DNA of 28,024 nucleotides from positions 5,001 to 33,024 of the forward strand of contig LUCW03000925.1 of the NCBI GenBank assembly GCA_001586965.3. Reading direction: 5' to 3'. How positions within the stretch are numbered: position 1 is the first letter of the stretch; every line of letters begins with the position of its first letter. The translations under genes and the position numbers were made by a program. Below are positions 1-10,027 of the stretch, piece by piece. A model generated the notes under the pieces. It ran no database searches and was not told where the DNA came from. It was given only the letters and a program-made list of their open reading frames with translations. This stretch comes from Sphaeroforma sirkka (lineage: Eukaryota > Opisthokonta > Ichthyosporea > Ichthyophonida).

Positions 1-37
1 GTATACATATATACACACACAAAAAAGTATACATACG

Positions 38-78
<41 letters not shown>

Positions 79-426
79 TTATATAGTTATATATATGTTT
101 CAGATTAATATGTATACATATATTACGTACCATATGTATGGTGTTGATGGTGTGTATTACATGCATTATATGTTATATATATATATTATAATATATGTAT
201 ATACATATTATATATTATTATATATATCAAACATATTGAAAAAATATTGACATATGCATATACATTATATATATATATACATGTATGTTATATATATATA
301 TATTAATAATATAAAAATAATATATGTACATATATATATATTGCATATATATATATATATATATATGTAATATATATATAATACATATTATATATTATAT
401 ATATTATTATTATTATATATACAATA

Positions 427-460
<34 letters not shown>

Positions 461-919
461 ATATATATATTAATATATATAATATGATATATATATATAT
501 GCATATATATACATATATTATTAGATACAGACGTGTGTTCCGTAGCATGCACATCCATATGTTTTATATTCATATATTTAAACATTTTAAAAAAAATATA
601 TATTTATTTACATATATATATTATATATATATACATGATGTGTGTGTGTGATACATTGTGATGTGCGTGTGTGTCCATGTGTCCGTCATGTACATGTATA
701 TGTTTATATATATATATACAGATTATGTATACAGATATTATATATATATAGATATTATGTATTGTGTGTGTGCGTGCGTGCGTGCGTATATATATATATA
801 TATGTTTTTATATATTTATGTATAGAAATATACTATATATATATATGCATATATATATATATATATATATATGTACGTGTGTGTGTGTGGGCATATATAT
901 ATATATATATATGTATCTT

Positions 920-967
<48 letters not shown>

Positions 968-1028
968 TGTGTACATGTACATGTATATGTTTATATACAT
1001 ATATGTTTATATTTATGTATAGAAATAT

Positions 1029-1072
<44 letters not shown>

Positions 1073-1163
1073 TTCCTGCTTTTGAGGTTTTTTTTTATGT
1101 ATTTTTTAAATTTTTGTATTCATGTATTATTGTATATTATTGAATGTATCAATGTATGATTAG
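1..1163. repeat. AT-rich microsatellite tract, (TA)n with (TG)n blocks
   Basis: Almost the whole stretch is interrupted TA/TATG/TAT repeat. Pure TG runs lie around 931-962 and 1037-1070, and a T-rich stretch runs from about 1080 to 1140. Open frames through it encode only alternating Tyr/Ile/Val/Cys strings and are not genes. It may be part of the first intron of the downstream ATG4 gene, because that gene enters the window without a recognisable start. No other feature is visible here. Confidence 0.95.
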
Positions 1164-1213
1164 CATTCGAGGCAACTTCTGCCTGATTGCCCAGTGCTTG
1201 TGCGTCGTTCGCT
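1164..1213 (+). other. Candidate small ATG4 exon (catalytic-Cys helix region), doubtful
   Basis: After a T-rich stretch and an AG at 1162-1163, one frame reads Ile-Arg-Gly-Asn-Phe-Cys-Leu-Ile-Ala-Gln-Cys-Leu. It loosely matches the helix that follows the active-site Cys in ATG4 (human Met-Leu-Arg-Cys-Gly-Gln-Met-Ile-Phe-Ala-Gln-Ala-Leu), with the Arg and Ala-Gln at the right spacing. A GTGACA at 1214 could be the donor of a 55-bp intron ending at 1268, in the right phase for the next exon. Against it: the intron would be far shorter than the others, the segment lacks the usual Leu-Gly-Arg-Asp before Trp-Arg-Trp, and the Cys itself would have to lie in a further upstream exon. Chance similarity is possible. 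Confidence 0.25.
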
Positions 1214-1268
1214 GTGACACACGGATGAATTCGTAGCCATCTTACTCTACTCCTCTGTTGTTCAACAG

Positions 1269-4200
1269 GTTGGAGGTGGCAAAAATCAAGCGACGAGGAT
1301 CCCTCAGACACAACTAGCCACAGCACCGACTCGAACCCGAACCCGAACTCTGACGAGACAGAGAATGGTATATCTGTACCGTCCAGTCCACATACACGTT
1401 CAAACGCATATTCACCACCACACAAATACAAAGAGCCACATATACTCCCACCTAGAAATTTCTCGGAGAACGAGAGGTATAGGCAAGTCATATCGTGTTT
1501 CAGAGACGCGCCAACATCTCCATACTCCATACACGCGATAGCATATGAGGGCGTTGCGCTGGACAAGCATATAGGCCAGTGGTTTGGTCCAACTACGGTA
1601 GCACAGGCGATAAGGAGGCTGTGTGAGCACGAGCAGTTGAAGCCGCTGCATGCGTATGCACACGCGGCGGAGGAGGAGCCCTTGTCTAAGCCGATCCCAC
1701 TGCAGCACACGACGTCAATAGGTATACTCGCTTCACCTGATGTGCACAAACCGGGTTTATGTATTCGACGCTTTTATATAGGGATGGATCTGCCTATAAG
1801 TGTGTCTGTGTTGATGGGCAGTGTTGATTGCTTGCATTTGAAGAACGTTCGTGTGCTTGTTTCTTGCGAACTTACTCATCCATCTACAGATACAATAGGT
1901 ATATTTGTTTAAGAATGTATGTTATGTTCAACATTTTTTACGAAACTCGTATGAACTTTCTCAGTTGTACATGGTTTCGCTATGTACATTCAAATCTAAA
2001 CGCGAGTACACTGACAAGGTTATGATTGCAATGAATTCCAGGCAGTGACAGCATTGGGATAGCTATAGGAGGTAAGGAGGAAGGTCTGACGATAGCCACC
2101 TACATTGCTATGGACGGTGTGGTGGGCAAAGATGATATGGATATCGCCTTGTATTCATACATTGAGCGCAAACAGAAGGCTCACGTGGCTGCAACAGTGC
2201 AACGGCGGGCTAAAAAGGCTAAGAGAGTGCGCCAAACAGACGAAAGAGGCGTCTCGAATGCATATAGGAGTTACAATGCAACTGAACCTCGTGCGAGAAG
2301 TAAGAGCAGGGAGGCTGGTGAAGCAGTTCAATATGCAAAAGATATGGTTTCAGCTGGGAACAGAGATGAAATTTATAGTTGCGGAGAGTCGAACGAGGTG
2401 AAACACGGTTTGAGTGATGACTGGGACGGTTTAGACATAACGAACACGGACATACACAACATGGATACACACCAACAATCACACGCTCAAGCCGACAGGG
2501 CTGTGAGCAAGGACATCAGTACATACACAGAGATACATCACGATTTGAAGAACCCAGCAGATGGTTATAGCAATAGACATACTAAGGCTCAGACCAACAC
2601 GGGGTCGGGTAGCGCAAAGAATAGGATAGAAGACAGATATAAGGAGGATATAGATGGGGAAGGGGGATATGTCCTGGCGGAGGGTGTGCGTACCCCGGAA
2701 GCCGACCGCGATGCTGGACTGGTTGAGGGTGGACTGGTACCTGTGGGGAATGTAGGAAAGGATTACGATGTGATCTCACTGGATAAGAGTTTAAGTGTAA
2801 ACAGGATGCTACAAGGTATGAGTATAAGTGAGAAGACAGATGAAGACACAGACAGTGATGAGTGTATAGATACGCCTGTGCACAGGCACGGGCGTGAAGG
2901 GGAGACGGAGGATAAGTCACGGACGCACGAGGAGGAACAAGAAGGTGTGAGATATGTGTATGTTCTGGTTGACGTTTTCAATAGTGGGAGGGCACGTCTA
3001 TGATGCAAGGTCCATTCAAGGGAGGGTCTGTCTAATTAGAAATGAATTTGAAGGTACAAGGTTGCTCCCAGATCCCATATACAACCCGACGAACCAACTA
3101 CTGCTATGAGTATATCTAGGCAGTCGAGTTTTCCTGTGTATGTAATTTCTTTCGTCTGATGACATATTATATTGCTTGTATGACAACAAGCGTGCATTGT
3201 ATTCAAAAATCCTTCCCCATTTTATAACTTGGAACTCACTTTGCAGAACTAGACAATACACCGCTCTTGCTGATGATACCTCTCCGTCTGGGTCTCGACT
3301 ACATCAATACTTGCTATATCCATCAGTTGAAGGTACATATTGACTCAAGACTGTATGTACATACTGTCCAGCCCAACCACAAAATTTGAGGCTAGTATTT
3401 GTGACAAGACTTGCCACAAGTGCTTTGTAGCTGGTTGATGGTTGTGCATATCGAATGTATGTTCGTGTACCGCAAATGTTGAGTAGTGCAGTTGTCGTTG
3501 CAGAATAGTTGTCTTCGTGAAAAATGTACGTAAAATATACCACATGCATATATATATATTTGAAAAATCGTCCTTCACTTGCTTTTTTTTTAATGGACAA
3601 TAGCTTACGATTTGCGAATGCGAAGGTGCAAGACATCATCACTACTCCCTCGACGATACTCTTCGTGCCCATGGCATACCAGACATTGTGAGGTGGAATT
3701 TCATTCTCAACCTTTCGAAAGCTGGCATTGACTTGGCATGGTCAGAGATTATGTTTCTAACTATGTATCCATGTCGTCACTACGTCACCGTCACGGAGTT
3801 ATACACTGCATGTACATGGAGTGGCGCTAACGCCGCAGGCTGAGTCTTTTATTTAACTTTCGAAGCCAATCTTCGCCATGCAGAAAGTCCTGATGATGCC
3901 GAGTTCAACTGGTTTTATTGGCGGCAAGCCTAATTCAGCCTACTATTTTATTGGTTACAAAGGTATTTAAGGCTGTATGTGCGTGGAAAAAAATGATTTT
4001 GGGTCATGGCCAGAAGGCATACCTGAATGGGTGTGGGGGTGGGGGGCTTTAATTCGTGCGATTTGAAAGTGACCATTGCATTAGTAGGTTTCGAGATAGT
4101 TTTAGACATACTCAGTATCGGTTTATACACAAGTATTCGTCTAATTATTATGGCCCAAGGTAAACTTGAAGCTAGTCCTGGCACAGTTGCGTCTGTGGTC

Positions 4201-4632
4201 TATGCGTTGCACGATTTCGGACCCATCCACCTTCACTACGCACGCTCCATAACATTGACAATCCCGATCACTAAGAACTGCAATAGAGTATTATAAACAG
4301 TTGAGTCGTAGCCTCGTTTGTTTTAAACCGGGACCTATACCTATCTCTTTGTTATTGTTTTCTATACTCACAGGCAGCGACGTGATATTTATCGATCCCC
4401 ATTTAACCCAGCCGACAGTCGCCACTCAAGCGAACGGTCGGATAAATACCGAAGTAAGATACTACACGAGTATATTATAAGCATGTACCTATATCCATGC
4501 AGTATATATATAGACTCAAAGGTACATACAAATAGACATCTCTCGCATCACTAATTGACGGGCTATATATATATATATATATATTGTGTAAATATATGTC
4601 TGTGGCTGTGGCTGTGTGTCTGTGTGTCTGTT

Positions 4633-4667
<35 letters not shown>

Positions 4668-4811
4668 GTCTGTGTGGGTGCGTGGGTAGATGCTTGGATG
4701 GGTGCGTTTATGTATATGTTTGTGTATGATTATATATATATACAATATGTACTATATAATATAAAATATAAATATTTATCTATATTTTTATATTTCTATA
4801 TTTATATTATG

Positions 4812-4863
<52 letters not shown>

Positions 4864-4918
4864 GGTGCGTGCGTGTGTTCTTGCGTCCGTGCGTTTATGT
4901 ATGATTATATATTAATAC

Positions 4919-4949
<31 letters not shown>

Positions 4950-5064
4950 ATTGTATGCATGTATGTTTTAATCTATGTATGTATATACATTTATATATGT
5001 AAATATATATGTGTCTGTGTTTGTTTGTAAATCTTTATGTATGTGTGTGTGTGTCTGTGTGTAT

Positions 5065-5095
<31 letters not shown>

Positions 5096-6369
5096 TATAT
5101 ATGTATATTATATGAATAAATGTGTGTGTGTGTGTGCGTGTGTGTGTATTTGTGTATTTGTGTGTATTAACATGTTTATAGATAGATATACATATATATA
5201 CATATATATATATATTATATAAATAAATATATATATATATTTATATAATTTTTGTATGTATATATATGTTTACGTACATACACATGTACATACATATATA
5301 CATATTCATGTACAAATACATGTGCATACGCATCAAAACTAGATAGGTATGCTGCGTATGTGTGCAACGTATAGTTACTTTTACCAACTTTCTGACTATT
5401 ACTTCTCGCACCGATCCATGTCCCATGTCGCAGTCTTACCACTGCAGTCAAATAAATGTGCTGCCATTCTCCAGCATGGATCCTTCTCTTTGTCTGGGAT
5501 TCCTCCTCAACACGAAGGCCGAGGTATGTGGATAGGACTAATTTGTGCGCATTCTCATGACATATGGACACGAGACATGTACATGATGTTTAATTCGTTG
5601 ATTTATACACTATGGGGAACTGTTCCTGACGAACTTGATGAATATCGGGAATAGAAATGTACTTCTTATCGTCAGTGTCATTGTGTCTCGAGATGTGACG
5701 TTCGGACCTTCTGCTTTATAGATGAGCTCTTTAATTCTTTAATGGCTTCCGATATTCGGGATACCATTCTTCATTAGTTCTTGTATTAATTACAAGCGTA
5801 AGTACCGGTGACGGCATTCCATCGGTTGGTCATATGTATCGTATTTTTAAATCACATTGACTGGCAGTTTATCGGAGCTACAACTGTACTACCTTGTACC
5901 TGCACTGTAAAGTCTCAACCTACATGCATATATTGGACTGTTTAATTATAGCGAGACGACTTCTTCTCCACGTTTGAACTGAAGCAACGATTAGAAACGA
6001 CGCCGCTTTTTAATGTCGTACAGATGGCCAACCCATTTGCTCAGGTATTGTATGGAAAAGCTTCATCACATGAGTGTAAAGTATCTAACCGATGCAATTA
6101 TTGAAAACTGTGGCCCAGAGGATTTATCATATCTTTGACAAAGGAGGACGCGGGAAATACTGGGTGTGCGGCGATGGGTGAACAATGTTTACTAATGATA
6201 CCTATAGTTGCCAAGTGATCCGAGCTCCATAGTGCGATGGTTTTCAATGGGAATTTACTTACATCGAATCGCTTTATCTCTCCAGACCTCCGGTGCAGAT
6301 ACAGGTGACCTGGTGTCAGGATCTGGCTCGTGCGAGGACTCCAATTCCGATGATTTTGAGATTATTTGA
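1269..6369 (+). CDS. ATG4: ATG4-type autophagy cysteine protease (peptidase C54), 8 exons, 5' end incomplete
   Basis: ATG4 cleaves the C-terminus of ATG8 to expose Gly and later removes it from phosphatidylethanolamine, in the cytosol. Exons inferred from homology, GT-AG sites and matching phase: 1269-1721, 2042-2944, 3247-3332, 3884-3962, 4374-4453, 5434-5523, 5952-6044, 6286-6369 (TGA). They give about 621 codons. Exon 1 opens with Trp-Arg-Trp and contains the block YSIHAIAYEGVALDKHIGQW followed by FGPTTVAQ. Exon 3 has IPLRLGLDYINTCY, exon 4 FIGGKPNSAYYFIGYK. Exon 5 has IDPHLTQP, which holds the catalytic Asp and His (Asp278 and His280 in human ATG4B). Exon 6 has MDPSLCLGFLL, exon 7 RDDFF..F and PLFNVV, exon 8 the acidic end DDFEII. 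Exon 2 adds about 260 residues of charged, probably disordered sequence between the IAMD block and IPLRLG, where animal ATG4s have only some tens. The exon with the active-site Cys was not found with confidence, so the start is open. Confidence 0.9.
1722..1898 (+). other. Alternative, in-frame extension of ATG4 exon 1 (two possible 5' splice sites)
   Basis: The first donor follows AATAG at 1721, and a second one with the same context (AATAG|GTATA) follows 1898. Both leave one base of a split codon and both join correctly to the acceptor at 2041. The 177 bases between them are open for exactly 59 codons. ATG4 homologues have no matching sequence here, so the shorter exon is my default, but use of the distal donor would add 59 residues without changing the frame. 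Confidence 0.4.
4454..5433 (+). repeat. ATG4 intron 5, filled with (TA)n/(TG)n microsatellite
   Basis: The donor is GTAAGA at 4454 and the acceptor CAG at 5431-5433; the intron is phase 0 on both sides. At 980 bp it is the longest intron of the gene. From about 4565 to 5300 it is mostly TA, TATG and TG repeat, including a pure TA run near 4818-4860. The apparent frames inside are repeat translations, not genes. Confidence 0.85.
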
Positions 6370-6401
6370 GGTTCAATTATACGAAAAGCCCATACATGAT
6401 C

Positions 6402-6432
6402 AATAAAATAGGTATCCAAGTCCACAAATAAA
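6402..6432 (+). promoter_or_regulatory. ATG4 poly(A) signals (two AATAAA hexamers)
   Basis: AATAAA occurs at 6402-6407 and again at 6427-6432, 33 and 58 bases after the ATG4 stop codon. This is the expected place for cleavage and polyadenylation of the plus-strand transcript. Confidence 0.6.
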
Positions 6433-6444
6433 ATCATAACAATC

Positions 6445-6450
6445 TTTATT
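6445..6450 (-). promoter_or_regulatory. Minus-strand AATAAA facing ATG4
   Basis: TTTATT on the plus strand reads AATAAA on the minus strand. It lies 17 bases before the end of a 71-codon minus-strand ORF (6467-6682) and only 13 bases from the second ATG4 signal. If both are used, the two transcripts converge tail to tail with overlapping 3' ends. Confidence 0.35.
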
Positions 6451-6466
6451 AGGGACGACGAAAGCC

Positions 6467-6682
6467 CTACACCTTATGGACTGCTTTATGACGAACCTCG
6501 TGTATCCAAAAAGGGGTTTTTATGTATTCAGTTTGACTTCTTTTTGTATGCGTATTTGTTGTGCAATATTTACTTTCTATCTTTACAACCCAAAAAGGAG
6601 GACTCTCAAGACAGTCGCTAGAATTTTCACCACCCACTTTTTCGTTCACCGCCACTAAAACCAACATTAATTTCCCCGTCAC
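6467..6682 (-). CDS. Small unrecognised ORF, 71 codons, convergent with ATG4
   Basis: It begins MTGKLMLVLVAVNEKVGG and ends in a His/Lys-rich stretch. I see no domain, signal peptide or membrane segment that I recognise. The only support is an ATG start, a stop and a minus-strand AATAAA just downstream. It could be a small gene, the last exon of a larger one, or chance; the opposite strand is also open for 60 codons. Confidence 0.2.
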   Translation of the reverse strand: MTGKLMLVLVAVNEKVGGENSSDCLESPPFWVVKIESKYCTTNTHTKRSQTEYIKTPFWIHEVRHKAVHKV

Positions 6683-7576
6683 TATGCCCTACCCCTACCC
6701 CACCTCAACTTTCACCATTAATATGCCCAAACCTAAATTTTTACATTCGCTATGTGCGAATCTGTCGCTCACCTAAACTATAAGTCCAACTCTGTCGCTC
6801 ACCTCCATTACACCCAACCCTGTCTCCCACCTCCACTATACCCAACATTATTTTTCACAATCAACAACTGTTTAAATACTAGTTCATCACGTGTGATACT
6901 GTATTTCAATACGGTTACGAATCACATACCACATTATATCACGCCATCCATCGCATACGTCGTTGCAATTTGTGCGTAAGCAGGGGTCGAATAACATGTA
7001 ATGAATAATGGTGCAGCCAACCAGGTACTTCTATATGCGTGGCTAACCGTTGGTTGTACAGTGACTAGGAACGTCAAAAGTTTTCATTTTTTTTTCCTTT
7101 TTTCTCCTAGGTAGGATTTCGTTTAGTTACCATCTTTGCGCTACGAACCCAATAATTATTATGTCACCAAGACGATCATAACATATTCAAAATCTCTTTG
7201 GCGAATTCAGTACTGGGAGGATAATTCCCCAGAGTATTGCTGATTCAAGAGGCAAACCTATTTTTATTATTCGACTATTTCGCACTACTTTAACTGAACT
7301 ATTAAACAATAAGACTACGCTTACGCTTTAACCGTTAATATAGTCTCGATAGACCGACGTTTACACATTTAAAGATAGTGAAAGTATTAAATGCTTGAGC
7401 TGCTGAAACGTAGTGGTGTTAACTTCCGCCTATCATGTTTTACACATTTATTAATTAAAAGAATAGAGGATAACATTACTCAGAAGATGACAAAAAATGC
7501 CAAGGATTCTTATGCTTAGTACGAAGAGACAATTGACAAGGATATGCCGGCGCCGCCAAGGCTGCTGCCGAAGTAA
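6683..7576. other. Intergenic stretch, no gene seen
   Basis: AT-rich sequence with a short minisatellite at about 6760-6847. Otherwise only short T-runs and frames interrupted by stops. No convincing exon, RNA gene or transposon end was recognised. Confidence 0.6.
6760..6847. repeat. Minisatellite, about three 28-bp units
   Basis: Three head-to-tail imperfect copies of a unit resembling AACTCTGTCGCTCACCTCCA plus TTACACCC. The units diverge by several bases from one another, and a fourth start (AACATTATT) is lost. Confidence 0.7.
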
Positions 7577-7984
7577 TTGTTGGCAGCAGACCTGCCAGGG
7601 AAGCACTTCGGATATGGAAATGACTGCTCCGTTAAGAGAGGTGTCTTTGAAGAAAGAGCTCGAGGTCCAACTATCGCTTCCACTTTTAAGCTGACTTTTA
7701 CCAGGCCACGAAGCAAGACCCGGGATTTTAAAACAGTCCCCACTATCCCTAAAAAAAACTTGAAGGAAGAGTCACCAGTCCCGGCATGCGAAGACGAGAA
7801 CCGAGACGAACCTGAGCTGCCTAAGGAAGATGCCGAAGAGGCGAGCCCTCAAAGCCCCCTCTACGCAACGACCGAATCTGCCATGCCAACTACGCTAAGT
7901 GAGTTGGTAGATGAGAACGCTGAACTTTCGTCTCAGATAGCAGCGCCAAAAATGAAACTCGTTGATATTAATCTAGCAACTTAA
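7577..7984 (+). CDS. Unrecognised open frame, about 135 codons, charged C-terminal half
   Basis: Open from a stop at 7574 to TAA at 7982, but without an ATG near its start (the first in-frame ATG is near codon 100). The product has a basic N-terminal part (SKTRDFKTVPTIPKK) and an acidic, Pro/Glu-rich middle (DENRDEPELPKEDAEEA). It ends with a short heptad-like stretch (LSELVDENAELSSQI) that could form a coiled coil. It might be an internal or last exon of a host gene, or a remnant of a mobile element. No homologue is recognised. Confidence 0.3.
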   Translation: MLAADLPGKHFGYGNDCSVKRGVFEERARGPTIASTFKLTFTRPRSKTRDFKTVPTIPKKNLKEESPVPACEDENRDEPELPKEDAEEASPQSPLYATTESAMPTTLSELVDENAELSSQIAAPKMKLVDINLAT

Positions 7985-8256
7985 TATATTGATCGTATGT
8001 ATGGATCAGGTGATATTTGGACTACAGCATTTTGGGAGAAAGAAGACTGAAGCTTTGCATTAGGTCATTTACCCCCTTGATTCACGCGACTACATGCAAA
8101 TCTGAGCGCGTGTTGACGCTATCCACGGCCTGTCCTTATTATTGTATGTGTAATATATATTTTTGCTATCGACTAATGCTGCTTTAACCTTGTACGAGCG
8201 TCGCTGTTGTCGACTCTCACGTGGTTGAATACGCTAACGATAATCCGCATCAGTTG

Positions 8257-9480
8257 TCACCCAAGTAAGAGGCCTTCTAGCCAACTCACCAGGAACTCGG
8301 ATTGCTGAGTTGCCTCATTGTGGCGATGCGATATGATGTGCCGGAATGTCGATCCCCCTTCTCGCCAACGCAATTCATAACGGTGGCTCCGTAGCTCGGT
8401 GGACCAGTCTGATAAGTTTTGTATTATCCGGAAGGCCGTTGATCTCCGGTGGCTTACTTCCATCCTACGCTTGTAAATAGTATCCCTGATTCTCTCGATT
8501 GCGAATGACATATGGTCCGAGTCGGTCATAGCACCTTGCGCGAGTATCATGACCACGTCCTCAGTCTTAGTCTCAATCGGTCAAACTTGTTCATGATTAT
8601 TGTTTTCCGCCATGGTATCAGTATACATGATGGTCTTCGGATGAAGCTTGGGTAAGATAGCCATTTCCAGTTGATCTCAGCGCAATATAACAAAGTATAT
8701 CATCAGTCAAGTTTGCGAATGGTACATGGCAGCGACTAAAGTAAACACTGAAAGGTACAGACTTTTGACGTCGTGATATTCGGAGGTTCTGATAAAGCAT
8801 AGTGAATGGTAAACGCTCATCCCATAGCTCCGGGCAGCCAACACAAGCTGCTCGTACACATTTGTGGATTTTTTTATGACGTCGCTCGGCAGCGCCCAGG
8901 GTCTGATATCAGTGTGGCTGATATATCATTCCGAGTGCCCGCGTAACAGATTTCACGATATTTATATTCACAAATTCGTTACCTTCGTCACTTTGAATTG
9001 TACGAAGAAATCCATGCTCACCTAACACTGATACTTATTTTGTCGCTTGTATTCTTTGTAGGTATTGCCTGAAGAATGGAATAAATATATATATATAGAA
9101 TAAATTTGTTCCCTTTCGTTGATGCAACCGACAAAGAAAAATATATGAATCTGTATGTGATCCCATGATTATCGTGCGGTAATACTTTATAATACTCATT
9201 TAGGGTTAACCCCCTTTCATCATAGTATTATTCCCAAAACACGTACGAGTAGATTTCCGGACCTCTTTCGTGATTGGAAGCATTTTGTCTCAATTGTGGC
9301 CATCATCCCGCATTTCTTGTACAGTGACTGCCGGCGCCATACGACCCTGTTCATGAAAATGCCATGTCACTTATACCCGACAATTGGCATACTCATGCCC
9401 TGGATGGTTAATCACTGTCGCATTGTCGTGTACGTCTGGTTGTAGAATTTGAGAGTATCTAAAAGATCGACTAACGGAAA
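8257..9480 (-). mobile_element. Decayed Ty3/Gypsy-type integrase region (family 3)
   Basis: Read on the minus strand, about 8990-9020 gives TIQSDEGNEFVN, the integrase core motif around the second catalytic Asp. Further on, GAAERRHKKIHK (about 8870-8900) fits the segment with the catalytic Glu. WDERLPFTMLY and VPFSVYFSR (8735-8830) match the end of the core domain of Ty3-type integrases. A stretch with HPGHEYAN near 9390 may be the remains of the zinc-binding N-terminal domain. The 99-codon frame 8257-8556 is probably the C-terminal part. The copy is old, with many breaks, and no LTR was identified. It differs clearly from families 1 and 2. Confidence 0.6.
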
Positions 9481-10027
9481 CAATACACCTCTTCTCAAGT
9501 GCGAATCTCTCAGCTATGTAAAGTCTTGGACTGAAGGACTCGCATTGAGTCTTTATTTGTGTTTAGTATTTTCTACACCAGACTCAATATTTACCTGAGT
9601 GTTTCTCTCACACGCGGGAGTCCCGGTATCATCTCCGATAATCCCGTTATATTTCTGATCACTCTATCATAAGAAATATTGAATTCTAGGTCCAAAACTC
9701 AGTATTTAATAATCCTGGGTTTTGGGTTTAGGATTGGCTTTTCTGATAATCTGGACCCTGGATGCTACAGCCCTCCAGCTTTATGCTTCTCAGCCTGCGT
9801 AGGAGTAGAAAGTGACATCTTATATGACTATATTATCTAGAGGTTGGTGTTTTTGTACAGGGGAAAACTTGTCCCTTACGAGGCATAAGATGAAAAACCT
9901 GTACCCACTATCCATTCTAACATAATACTTATTCAATTAATTTATACTAAATAACAGGAGTCAGTCTTGATCTGTGCTCTCGGTTGATCTCAACTTGGCT
10001 TAGGAAAACGCATCTCAGCTGTGGCTC
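9481..10027. other. Unassigned stretch between two retroelement remnants
   Basis: No open frame or recognisable domain. It could hold an LTR of either neighbouring element, since it lies downstream of the minus-strand family 2 coding region, but I found no second copy inside the window with which to prove that. Confidence 0.4.

Noticed and set aside
642-1159. Three overlapping plus-strand ORFs of 90-131 codons
   Set aside because: They are translations of TA/TG microsatellite (Tyr-Ile, Cys-Val strings) and overlap one another in all frames.
1120-1749. 209-codon minus-strand ORF
   Set aside because: It is antisense to ATG4 exon 1, whose plus-strand frame carries recognisable conserved ATG4 blocks; the minus frame has none.
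4584-5222. ORFs of 106 and 61 codons
   Set aside because: Same microsatellite artefact, inside an ATG4 intron.
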